From Chlamydoabsidia padenii (Eukaryota > Mucoromycota > Mucoromycetes > Mucorales > Cunninghamellaceae): a stretch of DNA of 64,000 nucleotides. The DNA lies in NCBI GenBank assembly GCA_025330725.1, contig JAIWND010000028.1:243501-307500 (forward strand), written 5' to 3'. Made by a program: the position numbers and the translations under genes. This document shows positions 1-9,814 of the stretch, piece after piece; the first letter of the stretch is position 1, and every line of letters starts with the position of its first letter. The notes beneath the pieces are model-generated. The model saw only the letters and a program-made list of their open reading frames with translations. It searched no databases and had not been told where the DNA came from.

Positions 1-129
1 ATCCAGTTGGTATTGACAAGCCAAATTGCCTGTAGCCATCAACATTGTACCACCAATCAAGCCAATCACAAAGGATTGATGAGTCACCCCATCCAGACTT
101 TCCCTATATCTTTGCCATCGACCATACAT
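1..129 (-). CDS. Mpv17/PMP22 (Sym1) family membrane protein, 5' part only
   Basis: The first 43 codons of a minus-strand gene that runs off the left edge of the window. The start codon is at 129-127. The visible protein begins MYGRWQRYRESLD and continues into a hydrophobic stretch with GGTMLMATGNLACQ. The W-x-R-Y start followed by a first membrane helix ending in a G(D/N)-x-x-x-Q element is the N-terminal signature of Mpv17/Sym1/PMP22 proteins of the mitochondrial or peroxisomal membrane. The usual D of that element is N here. A CAAATCCCG-type motif lies about 120 bp upstream (248-258). The family call rests on one helix only, and the rest of the protein is outside the window. Confidence 0.72.
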   Translation of the reverse strand, partial: MYGRWQRYRESLDGVTHQSFVIGLIGGTMLMATGNLACQYQLD

Positions 130-247
130 GATTTTAAATAAAGGGGAGGGGGGGGGAAGAGGGGTATAAAAATAAAGTAAATAAAATTTTTTAAACCACA
201 CAAAATGTGGTCACAGGCAGATCGAATCATCCAAGTTGTCAGTTGAT

Positions 248-258
248 TTCAAATCCCG
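248..258 (+). promoter_or_regulatory. TTCAAATCCCG motif upstream of Mpv17-family gene
   Basis: An exact copy of the recurrent 11-base word, followed by CA. It lies about 120 bp upstream of the start codon at 129 (minus-strand gene). Function is inferred from recurrence in other promoters of this window. Confidence 0.45.
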
Positions 259-280
259 CACTATGTCCTTTACCTCCGAG

Positions 281-307
281 TTTTTTTTTTTTTTTTTTTT
301 TTTTTTT
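281..307. repeat. poly(T) run, 27 nt
   Basis: An uninterrupted run of T in the spacer. It has the length expected of the slippage-prone homopolymers scattered through this window. Confidence 0.9.
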
Positions 308-351
308 ATTCACCAATAGATATAAAAAATAAAATACCACCCTATATATAA

Positions 352-3024
352 CTAGACCTTGAGAGCGCCATTAGCAGACATTACCATTGAAGCCACCCTT
401 TCTTCCATTTGACGAGTAAAAACCGGACGATCTTCATGCATAGCTTGGGCAACCGCAGGGAAGAATAAAGTCGAAGCAGGATGTTGAGGATGAGGACCAT
501 AGACAGCATGCTTGTACCAATCACGACCAGGAATTCCCAAAGGATCAATAAGACATCGTTCGAATCGCACCATAGCTTGGTTGTACTGTTTGACATGTCG
601 TTTCAATTTCCGGCTATAGTGTTTTTTCGTTTCAAGTTGGTGTTGACATTTTTCTATTTCGTGATCAAAAATGGCGCTGGTGGATTGTAGCATCAATAAG
701 GATGTGGTCAGAGCAGGTAAAGTTTGGCATCCTTGTTCGGCACTGAGGTCGTCGGCATAGTCGAGAAGAAGAGTGCTATAGTCAATAGGATGCATCGGAA
801 GTAAACGTTGACTGGATAGTTCAAGAGTGAGTAGACCAACGATGCGGACCATTGTTTGATGATATGCAAATGTCGAATCACCAAATCGGGACATCCAATC
901 CAAGCTAAGCAAAAGAAAAAGAAGAAGCTTCATTAGTTCAAATTTATGTGTGAGTGATATATGGTCTTACTTGTCCTGTTCACTATTGGCTCCACCAAAA
1001 TGATTGCTTTTGAATTGAAGAGACAAAGCCGATATACCCAAATGATGAAAAAACGCCGATCCATCATCATTCGCCATCAAAGGATCCACCAAAGTCAAAG
1101 GATCATATGGATTATCAGTCTTGATCACACCATCCTTTACTTGTCGCCGTTTCTTCCAAGAGTCGTAAATGGTCGCCTGGTCGTAATGTGGGTCCAACAA
1201 GTCTTGTGTCACCTGATACAATAACCGATGGAGCAGAGGAGATCCTTGAGCATCGAATTCTTCACCAGAGGCACTGCCTACGTCGATATAAGCAACCACT
1301 TCTTTGGAAATCCAGTCTTTATGTAATTCGACCCATTCAGTTGATCCCACCGCACCGTAAACGCTAGCATCCCAAGAGGCAAAAATAATACTTCGTCGTG
1401 GTCGCCATCCTTGTTGTAGTAATAGTCCAAAAGTGCGCACCAATTCATGCTATAATAATTGAATAATTTAGTATCTGTTATATTGCCGCTGCAAAATAAT
1501 AAAACTAACCATAATAGCTGATGAGGATGCGCTTTCCACCACACCAGAAGAAGACCATGCATCACGTTGACAGCCCACGACAATAGCCTTAGTAGGTTCC
1601 TTTTGACCAAGGATACGAGCAATGACATTGTTAATAGGTTTGACATTATAAGAGTTAATGTTGACGAGTTGCACCGAGACAATACTTGGACCAGAGCTGA
1701 AATCAATAGTATGATTAACATGATCACCACCCATCCAGTTCACATTCGCCTTGACCCCTTGACCAAATGTGAGTTGTAATAACGGGGTAGCCTGTTTCCA
1801 TGACAAGGGTAAAGAAGGAATCGTTGGTAAAGAGTAAGCCCGATCAGGTTGTGTGGAGTTACTGATGGGTGAGCCGGGAGACCAAGGATCGCCAACCATA
1901 TAAGCCATATTCATCACCGATGCTTGAGGTACGGATGTGGGAGGTCGCCAAGGTCCTTTTGGGTAAGCTTGTTCGGGTTGACCATGAGCATCATATTTCT
2001 TTGCTGGTCCATCTTCATCACCAGGATCAGCATAGATGAGTGCACCAATACATCCATGTTGTTCTGCAAGTGCGATTTGTGTACCGGCTGCTATTCCACC
2101 ACCACCACCTTGTCCGTTACCACTGTTGTCTTGTCGAATCAAGGCGATCGTTCCAGTAAAGTTCACTCCTTGAGTTTCCAAATAGCGATAATCACTGGCT
2201 TGACCATAGTTGACGTATACCACTGTCCCTGTGACATTACCATTCGCAGAGTATCCTAAAATAAATACAAGAATGAGTTTCATGTTTTTTGTTTCAAAAA
2301 AAAAAAGAGGGTTTACCATGGAATGGAGGTAGGGATGAGGTTTGAGACGACTTGACATGATAAGTATGTTCCAGAATCACTTGTGGAGAAGCATCTTGAT
2401 GAATGACAGATACTTTTTGGTAAGATGGTTGATTTAATGTTGGATAAAAGGTTTCCAAATGACTATCGACAAGACCTAATTGTTGGAATTGTGACAAGGT
2501 CCATTCGGCCAAAAGTTGATCTTGTTCAGTACCAGGGAATCGATGAGTAGCTGCATAGGTTTTTATATAGTCGTTGATATGTTCTGTTGAAGGTGTTTCT
2601 TTAACAAAAGTGACAGCATCTTGAATGGGAAGACCTTTCACAATTAAAGAAAAAAGGAAGAGAGAAAGAGAGAGAAAATTGAGTTGGGGCCGCCCTTACA
2701 AAATAAAGCAAAATTCAAATCCCGCTTACTTTCATGAACATAACTCCAAAGGTATAAGAATCGATTGAATAGAAACAAGACGGTCAAGATAAAACAAGTA
2801 GATAGAAACAGTTTCAATATAGTTTTATGATCAGCTTCATGATGTCGTCTTGATGATCTACTCGAACTAGGCACACCACCACTCTGCCCCTGTGCCTGAA
2901 GGGGCGGTCGTCGCTGTCGGTGATTGTGTTGTATGTATCGTTTTTCTTCGAGGTCATGTGGTACGGTTAAAACGGCCTGATAACCGTTATTATTGTTATG
3001 CTCTTTAAAATTGACCTGTTTCAT
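352..3024 (-). CDS. Transferrin-receptor/glutamate-carboxypeptidase II-like type II membrane protein, predicted catalytically dead
   Basis: Five exons: 3024-2700, 2634-2317, 2255-1510, 1449-971, 904-352; 806 aa. A basic cytoplasmic N-terminus is followed by one membrane helix (about residues 68-92), a PA domain from about 215, an M28 peptidase-like fold and a C-terminal TfR-dimerisation domain (about 690-806) with RCLIDPLGIPGR. Every exon junction restores family sequence, e.g. SSAIM|HELVRTFG. In human GCPII the metal ligands are H377, D387, E425, D453 and H553 and the base is E424. The aligned residues here are Q444, V454, V493, G521, N618 and S492. So it should not be a peptidase and resembles transferrin receptor or yeast Tre1/Tre2/Vps70 in architecture. 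Tre1/Tre2 are ubiquitin-ligase (Rsp5) adaptors; no PPxY motif is visible in this N-terminus. Family call firm; role inferred. Confidence 0.9.
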
Positions 3025-3521
3025 TGTTCAAGTAACTATATGCTGTATCAAAGAAACCGATACTTTCATTATTCATCCTTTTGAAAAAAAGGGGCAAGAC
3101 AGTAAAACGTTATTTTTTATACATTCCTATTGTTTATTTATCTCTTCAAGAATCGAAGTTTCCAATGAAAAGAGATGCGTTTCATAAACAAAAAAGAAGC
3201 TTGTGTGGTGTGAGTAGATGAAATTACTAGCCGAGAATGGTAATGGCCCATAATTTCCCCTTGACAGGAGTTCTTTATGATCTGCTGGCAACAATGATGC
3301 ATAGGACGCATAATTTTGTATACTCTCTCCCCTTTTCTTTCTTTTTGGATTACATCGTTCTTTTGATAATCCTTTTTCATTGATGACATGATCTGATCTG
3401 ATTTGACACTATTCCCTTTTCATCTTCATGGGTGACAATTGCCTGTATCAATGAGGTGATGTTGTATGCTTTGGATTAGAGTCATTAGTCTTTTCCTGCA
3501 AATAAAAAAGTGTGGAGTATT

Positions 3522-3532
3522 TTCAAATCCCG
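3522..3532 (+). promoter_or_regulatory. TTCAAATCCCG motif
   Basis: An exact copy of the recurrent word, about 500 bp upstream of the TfR-like gene and about 1.2 kb upstream of the CipC-like gene. Target gene unclear. Confidence 0.35.
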
Positions 3533-4603
3533 ACCCCTTTTTGGAACTTTTTGCATTGACGAGACTAATCATGGTACTAACAAATGATATTTGATGTTTT
3601 TTACTCCCGTTTCTTCATATGAAGATAACAATGAGCGATTATGCAAACTGTACTAGAATTAGAATGTGTCCAATTCACAAAAAAGCAGGGTCTATCAGTC
3701 TTCCGGGAACAAGGGTGAATCGGGGTTTGACAAATCTTTTTTTTTTTTCTTCCAGCTTAAAAGATGATGACGAAACTGAGGTATTAACCTGGACGGCCTA
3801 TTTACAAAAGGAAGGTTTATATCGGAGTCTCCACAGACATTACGATGGGGGGCAGTTTTTTTTATTCACCTTGCCTGATGCCTTTTTGTATACAGTGCAA
3901 CCTACTGTATGCAAGGCGGTGAGCGGAATTTGAAAACGAATCAAACTGGGCCTTATCGGTGCATTTGGCATGAGAAAAACTGTACTCCGCTAATTAAGTG
4001 ATGGGGCCTAAGAATGGCACCTTTTTTCCTCATTCCAAAGTGCCATGATGATCCATCCCAATTGACAAGAAAAGAAAAAAAAACGAATAACAGTTCCCCA
4101 CTGATATGTGCAAATGTAGGAGAAGGGAGTGCATGTGTTCCCAAATAAAAACCAAGGGCGTTCTTTTTTTGTTCCACCTGTTCTCGCCTCCTTTTTTTTT
4201 ATTTAACGTTACACTCATGACGATACATCATCCTACGCGACAAAAAGTGCTCCGAAATCATCATCCATTTGGCACGTTCAAATGAAGCTGACTCGGAGAA
4301 AGGGAAGCATGATGCTTATAACCACTTTCTGAAAAAAAAAAAAATTAACCGAGGACCCCGAAGTGATCCACTAGTTAACTTTAATCTTTGCAAAGCCCTG
4401 TGCGTGTATGGAAGTTTCTTCTTTGTCTTTACGGCCTACACGACAAATTAGGCATAGTGATATTTTTGGACACAAGAGCAATGTGGCTGGGAAAGAAGAG
4501 CAAAGAAAGTGAAGGAAGGAGTACAAGGCGCGGGAGAGGGTAATCCTTACCAAATTCGATTGCCAAGGCGGCCTGGTTTCATCTTTTCATAGGTGGCTCG
4601 ATA

Positions 4604-4614
4604 TTCAAATCCCG
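4604..4614 (+). promoter_or_regulatory. TTCAAATCCCG motif in CipC-like promoter
   Basis: An exact copy of the recurrent word about 70 bp upstream of the TATA box and 137-147 bp upstream of the start codon of the CipC-like gene. The position is typical of an upstream activating or initiator-proximal element. Confidence 0.5.
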
Positions 4615-4682
4615 TTGTCCTCGATAATTAAGGTTGTGCTTTAACTTGTTCAATGGGACTGTTCCTGGATCTTTGGAAAAGG

Positions 4683-4690
4683 TATATAAA
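4683..4690 (+). promoter_or_regulatory. TATA box of CipC-like gene
   Basis: TATATAAA located 61-68 bp upstream of the start codon at 4751, followed by a pyrimidine-rich leader. This is a textbook strong-promoter layout and fits the strongly biased codon use of the gene. Confidence 0.7.
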
Positions 4691-4750
4691 CCGAGTTTTT
4701 CTCGATACCTTCTCTTTTTTTCTTTACTTTATATCCATCACTTTATAAAC

Positions 4751-5210
4751 ATGTCTTACCACGAAGAAACCTACAACCGTAAGTAAATTCCCCCCCCCTT
4801 TTCCATTTTTCCTTTTTGAGCTAATCCCGACTTTTTTTTTTGATCAGGTCTCCAATCCGTTGACAAGCTCGACCAAGAAGAACACAAGACCGAATGGACC
4901 CACCAACTTCTCGCTGGTGCCGCTGGTTTCGAAGCTCTCCACCTCTTGAACAAGAAGAAGAAGGAAGAAGGCCAAGAAGTTGACCACGCTACTGCCAAGG
5001 AACTCCTCGCTGCTTTCGCTGCTGCCTCCGTTGACAGCTTCGTTGAAACCAAGGGTATGGACTGGATCGACAAGGCCAAGGCCAAGCAGTAAGTATTTTT
5101 TTCTTAATGTATAACGCGTCTATTGAACTGTTACTGATTGATTTTTTTTTAGCCACGCCAAGGAAGAAGCCGAAGCTCTCTACTCCAAGGAAACTGGTTA
5201 CAACTTCTAA
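4751..5210 (+). CDS. CipC-like DUF3759 protein (stress/antibiotic-response family)
   Basis: Three exons: 4751-4778, 4848-5088, 5153-5210; 108 aa. The first exon is only 28 nt. The protein has EWTHQLLAGAAGFEALHL, AKELLAAFAAASVDSFVETK and GMDWIDKAKAKHHAKEEAE, matching the core of fungal CipC (concanamycin-induced protein C, DUF3759) over its full usual length of about 110-140 aa. The family is small, soluble and of unknown biochemistry; members are induced by stress or during hyphal growth. Codon use is extreme (nearly all AAG, GAA, CTC, GCT/GCC, AAC), much stronger than in the neighbours, which predicts very high expression. A TATA box and a CAAATCCCG-type motif lie upstream. Confidence 0.88.
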
Positions 5211-6136
5211 ATTTGATGTACATACTATACAATAGTAACAAAAAATCTTTTTTTATTACCCTTTGTACCTGTCTATTCTTTACATAACACTGTATTTCCC
5301 CAAAAATAAAAAAGTTTAAAACAAGGACGATTACGTCCTGGTTCTTTTTGTTTCAATTCCGTCTCAATTTTGCCCTGTATTGGATGATTTAAAGTAGGTG
5401 TGACAGTTCGGTCACACAAACTCGGGATTATTACCCGGTGGTCCCCAGTTCAGATGAACTACAAAAGCGTGTGAATTGCTTCCATTACGATTATCAGCAT
5501 GTAGGCAAAACTATAGTAAATCAATAGATAGATGCATTAGAAGGTTGTACAGTTGCATGTATCCTTTTTGATATTGGAATAGTGTCACCTGAGTCCCTAT
5601 CGAAGATCAGTAACTGTTTCATGAGAATCTTGAAGAGCGGATGTTTAATATTAAAATCCCGATATCATCTTGCATAAACGGGGACTTGTGTATATCAGAG
5701 CCTCTTGTCCTAATAATGTATATAGATATAACAACATCAAATAATAGAGAGATAGATAGGAAGAAGAAGAAATGTACATGAAAGTGCCGTTTTGATCTTT
5801 GCCTATTGTATTAACATCTATTACTGGGTTTAAATGCTTATCGACACTAAGCGCCACGTATGCACATACCTTATCTTATGCACCGTTGGGTGAGTTCGAG
5901 ACCCATCACCTGAGCATTTTTTTAAGTATGCTTGACATACTCTGCTTTCATAAATTGACAGGGCAGGTACCGTAAAATTCAAATTCCGCCATAGGCAGAT
6001 GTGCAAGAAACTTTATTCAAACTTTTTCTTCCGCTCTTCGTCTTCCTTTTCTCATTTGAAAATAAGGTAATGTATTGATTCAGAAAATTAATAATCTTTA
6101 GTGTGTTTGTTTTACTAACTGTATATTTGTTGTAGA
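5211..6136. other. Spacer downstream of CipC-like gene
   Basis: Contains the CipC 3' flank (AATAAA at 5305-5310) and an AAAATCCCG variant (5653-5661). A stretch near 5885-5920 has a B-box-like GTTCGAGACCC and a T run. A TTCAAATTCCGCC variant lies at 5978-5990. No confident gene is present. Confidence 0.55.
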
Positions 6137-6489
6137 ATGACTCGCTTGCTTTTACTGGATTGCTGGTTTCCTTTTTCACTTGGCGCAATAGGTAACCCAT
6201 AAACCCTCACATCTTTCAATGATTTGTAGGTACTCATCCTTCCTCTTCTTTTTGTTTTTTTTAACAATCTCTTGAAACGATTTCACCACTGTCAACATTA
6301 CCTCATCCTTTGCTCGCCTATCAAGTAATCCCATAGTGAAGCAGTATACCCCACGGACTTGCTCGACTGCTCATCAGCGAAAAACCAGGTAATCTCAATA
6401 CCTCCACTTACAACAATCCTTCTAACGATTCAAAACCATATCTTCTTTATTGTAGGAAAGACCCACAAGGTGGACTAGATAATACATAA
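6137..6489 (+). CDS. Possible small three-exon gene, unknown (46 aa)
   Basis: Candidate exons: 6137-6191, 6337-6388, 6456-6489. Joined, they give a 46-aa product beginning MTRLLLLDCWFPFSLGAI, with a basic tail QRKTRKDPQGGLDN. The second intron is convincing (GTAATC, TCTAACG branch site, TTGTAG). The first is longer than usual here (145 nt) and its acceptor is less certain. A TTCAAATTCCGCC variant of the recurrent promoter word lies 150 bp upstream. No family recognised; it could also be a spliced non-coding RNA. Confidence 0.28.
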
Positions 6490-7604
6490 AGTCCCATAAA
6501 AGGTAAACGGTAGGGCGGACAATATGTATCATCAAACTCCTTCCATTCTTATCTTTTAGAACACTATTGGAATACAAGGATGCTATCAAATAAAAAGAAA
6601 CTAGGGCGAAGTAGGATACGAAAGGTAAAACATGAAAAGTTGGGTGATGGTATTATAAAATAGAAGGTATCACTAACTTTTCTTCGTGGATGGATGTTAT
6701 CAAGTAAAAAGTATATCGATTAGACTAAACAACAATGATTATCTACTTTGCTACTACAACGACCTACCCTCACTGCTGAACTGCTGAAACGAACATAGTG
6801 GTGGCTCATCAATGTCCAAAATCCTTTAATTCAACAGGCGCAACCCATTTTGGAACGATATTCATCAAACGCCATACACCACTCTGTCTTTCATTCGGCT
6901 TGGATAGCAATGGTACAAACAAGACAAACATACATACCAGTATAGAACATAAATTAAATCATCTCCCCCATGATACATATGGTTATATAGAATAGAACTC
7001 TCCTCCCCTCCCTTTACTTGATTAATAAAAACAATCATAATTTGATACTGTATTCCTTTTTTTTTTTTATGTCTTTGGGTCAATCACCAACCTATCAAAA
7101 AGAAGTTGATACCACTGGTTACAGTCTAGGATGTGTTTAGCTGATGATGATATGAATAGATTGTTCTGCGTATCCACTAGTGCACCTTGTTTGGTAAGTG
7201 TTAATGATGTCACCCATTTGCAAAGTTGACATCCCGACAACGTCCCCGATCATCTTCATTTGACACCTCTCTATTAGGATCGACATTTCGTTTCTTTTAA
7301 AGTATAAACGAAGAAGTCTTACATATTTACTTTAGATTACTTTTGGTGAGGGGATATACTTGTAGTGCTTTTGGGGTAAAGGAAAACAGGACGCTTGTCT
7401 GAGCGGAGTTGCATGATTTTTCTATTCATGTTACGATCATCCAATCACATTTGAAGAACCGTACTCCATCATGCAGAACTGACGACATTTCTTCACACTA
7501 AAAAACCAACTAGTTCATATGAAACCTATACCCCTACAATTACTCGAATATATATAACATGCCTTTTTTCCTTCATCTACCTCAACCAAAAGAATAAAAA
7601 CCCC
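6490..7604. other. Spacer with no recognised gene
   Basis: 1.1 kb of AT-rich sequence. Short frames on both strands (e.g. 6798-6995, 6865-7083) lack splice structure or family resemblance. The last ~50 bp are the leader of the next plus-strand gene. Confidence 0.55.
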
Positions 7605-7977
7605 ATGCTTAACACTACTATGAAACCAATACACACTCGATTATACACCCTTTGCGGTCGATCCACTCGACATTCATTACTAATCACTCGGCGCACAATG
7701 TCCGCATTCTCACAAATGTCAGATAATGATCCCGAAGTATTGGAGAAGGAAAAACACAAGCAAATCAATAAAAAAAATAAGGATTGGCATGAAAAGTTAG
7801 CAACCCATAGTGAAGCTTCTGTAAGTACAATCAACAACATTTATCCTCTTACCTCTAAACTTTTTTTTTTTTTTTTTTTTTTCCGATGATTAGGTCAAGG
7901 CTGATAAGCATGATAAATCACACGAAGAGATGGTAAATGAAAGTGTAAAACATTTGAAAGATATTGATAAAGAATAA
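7605..7977 (+). CDS. Small conserved fungal mitochondrial-type protein (99 aa)
   Basis: Two exons: 7605-7820 and 7894-7977. The N-terminus is rich in R, T, S and H with no acidic residues (KPIHTRLYTLCGRSTRHSLL), like a mitochondrial presequence. It is followed by a hydrophilic body: DPEVLEKEKHKQINKK, then DWHEKLATHSEASVKADKH. The DPE-x-L-E-x-EK and W-x-EKLA-S-x-SEA-x-VKAD pattern occurs in a small fungal protein family of uncertain function that I know only as 'hypothetical mitochondrial'. The intron has a very long T tract before its AG (about 7861-7882). The second in-frame ATG (7620) is an alternative start. Confidence 0.72.
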
Positions 7978-8142
7978 AACAGCAAACCTATAGGTTTACT
8001 ATCATTTTTTATATTCACATGTGTAATTGACTCGTGGGGACATTGTTCTAGAAGATAGTAAACAGAAGGGGTAGTGGGATTTGAATCTGCATGAATAGCG
8101 GGAGTTAAAATGGGGGTATTTAAAAGTGGTTGAAAGAAATCA

Positions 8143-8443
8143 TCAAAAGCAATCATACATAGGAAAAGAAACCAAACAGTCAGTTAGTACTGTGATGAGC
8201 CCCTTTTGTCTATGGATAAGATAAAACTTACCACTTAAATGATAAAAAAAAAATACCACCGAAGTGCAGTGTGGGTGGGTTGCGATAACTTCCCGGAAAG
8301 AATTTGAACATGTTAAGGAGTGAAGACAAATGAATGGAGACAAAGGAATGGAGAGAGAGAGAGAGCGCGGATTCATACCAAGTGGCCAGCATTGCTACAT
8401 GAATTGTATGATTGTAAAACCATTGAAGCCTGGCTGACCACAT
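8143..8443 (-). CDS. Possible small two-exon gene, unknown (51 aa)
   Basis: Candidate exons: 8443-8379 and 8233-8143, joined by an intron with donor GTATGA and a strong T10-ATCATTTAAG acceptor. The product starts MWSARLQWFYNHTIHVAML and ends FPMYDCF. An alternative longer minus frame from 8156 starts MIAFDDFFQPLLNTP and would overlap the 3' end of the 7605-7977 gene. No family recognised. A gene is suggested only by the splice signals; it may be non-coding. Confidence 0.25.
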
Positions 8444-9814
8444 TGGCAGTGGAGGAAGGAGGGCGGAAAGAAGACATAAAGGATGAAGAAAAAAAAAAGT
8501 TGGTAATCAGTGTTGGAGAAATGATAGTGAGTGAAAATTGATGGTGAACCAATTATTCAACTAATGGATAAGAATATCTCAAAGATAGGAGGTGGTCAGT
8601 GGTGGGGAACCGTACGATTTTTAGAATTATGTCTAGATGTAGTCACACAAATCAATAAAAAATAATTGATACAAAAAGATGGAGTCTTTATTAGACGTTA
8701 AATGGTTATGGTATATAGGTTAAAAGCCAAGTGGTGTCAATCTGTTCGAACTTGCGATGACTTATCTGGTCATGGAACCCATTTCATATTTAAATCCCGC
8801 TATACCTTGATTTCTTACTAAGATTTTCGATGGGCTCTCCTCGCTCCTATGTTAAAGGATGCTAATGATTAAAGTGGTGATGTGAATACTATAACCCATT
8901 TCCAATATACTTTACCGCAAAAGCCAAGCACCAGGATTCTTGTGTTAGTCAGTCCAAGCTTGCAATGAGTTTTACCTGTCTTTTGCAAGAAAAAAGGACG
9001 AAGACTTTTACAGACAGAAGCAAAATCAATTTCAAATCCCGTCAGTCCCTAGTCAGAGATGGAAGGAGCTTTACCGCTCCAATTGTAAACAGAGGCTAAT
9101 GATTAAAATGGAGATGTGGACACTATAACATATTTCCAACGTATGTCACCGCAAAAGCCAAGCACCAAGACCCTTGTGTCAGTCTGTCCAAACGTGCGAT
9201 GACTTTTACCTGTTTTTTGCAACGAAGACTACTTTATTTTTTTCTGACGGAAGGTAACTTCATTTTCAAACGCCGAGCACCAAATTCCGTGCACCTAGCG
9301 ATTCTCAGTCGAATGGTCATTGTGCATACATGCTGAGCTTTTCGGAAAGTCTATATAGGGTGCTTCCTTTTGAATTGGTGCCATCACCAAAGACTTTTAA
9401 CTCGCCGCTCTCAGAATGAAGGAAAAATGCCATCCATAAGGGAACATTTCAAAGCCCGACTACGTTTTGACAGGAAGGTCCCTCCAAAGAAGATAGTCGC
9501 TAATAGCCATATTAATCCAATCCTATACAATACATATTTACTCGCTCTGCCTATCAGAGAGTCTGTAATTATATAGATTAAGACAAGGCGAGTTATGAGG
9601 ATAGATTAGGAGATTCGACAGTAATGCTACCCAAATTAAAGTCATGGCAATTAAGGTTTTAGTTTTTATTGTAGACACGGAGATATTATGCATACATACA
9701 AAATAAGAATACTAAACTATAAAAAGAGGAATGTGTGTCTATTTAAATATATGGTGTTGGTGTGGTAAATATACATAAGATGATTCAAAGCAGTAGTAAA
9801 CCATTGAAAATCAA
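8444..9814. other. Spacer with tandem ~240-bp repeat
   Basis: A 1.4-kb spacer, most of it occupied by the tandem repeat described at 8718-9290. A TATA-like TCTATATAGG near 9350 follows the last unit. The frame at 9370-9576 is unremarkable. The region lies mainly between converging genes. Confidence 0.6.
8718..9290 (+). repeat. Diverged tandem repeat, ~240-bp unit, about 2.5 copies
   Basis: Three copies of the block GTCARTCTGTYCAAACTTGC followed by GATGACTTTTACCTG begin near 8735, 8968 and 9180 with substitutions. Two copies of GCTAATGATTAAARTGG plus TATTTCCAAY and CCGCAAAAGCCAAGCACCA lie near 8858 and 9094. Three CAAATCCCG-type words (8791, 9031, 9263) recur at 235-240 bp spacing. The copies are about 75-85% alike by eye. 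Related single or paired copies occur near 24.2-24.5 kb and 53.6-54.0 kb. Confidence 0.75.

Larger units (their letters stand above)
130..351. other. Spacer between left-edge gene and TfR-like gene
   Basis: This spacer is the promoter side of the left-edge gene and the 3' side of the next minus-strand gene. It holds a G-rich run (144-156), one exact TTCAAATCCCG word (248-258) and a run of 27 T (281-307). No gene is seen. Confidence 0.7.
3025..4750. other. Divergent spacer between TfR-like gene and CipC-like gene
   Basis: A 1.7-kb AT-rich spacer carrying both promoters. It holds two exact TTCAAATCCCG words (3522 and 4604) and a TATA box near 4683. Open frames at 3619-3933 and 3953-4177 (e.g. 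one starting MKITMSDYANC) show no family resemblance and have homopolymer-driven composition, so they are not called as genes. Confidence 0.6.

Noticed and set aside
248..258. Reading the CAAATCCCG words as tRNA T-arms or tRNA-derived SINEs
   Set aside because: TTCAAATCCCG resembles a B box, but most copies lack the preceding G and none has an A box or acceptor stem at the right distance. Many stand alone in promoters.
3619..3933. 104-codon plus-strand frame
   Set aside because: No family resemblance, crosses a T run, and has no promoter or splice context.
5829..5918. tRNA-like segment with GTTCGAGACCC, possible acceptor pairing and a T run
   Set aside because: The B-box-like part cannot form a normal 5-bp T stem with a 7-nt loop, no good A box is present and no anticodon arm could be drawn. 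At most a decayed Pol III remnant.
9370..9576. 68-codon plus frame after the tandem repeat with an upstream TATA-like TCTATATAGG
   Set aside because: No family resemblance and no splice structure. A non-coding transcript is possible but unsupported.
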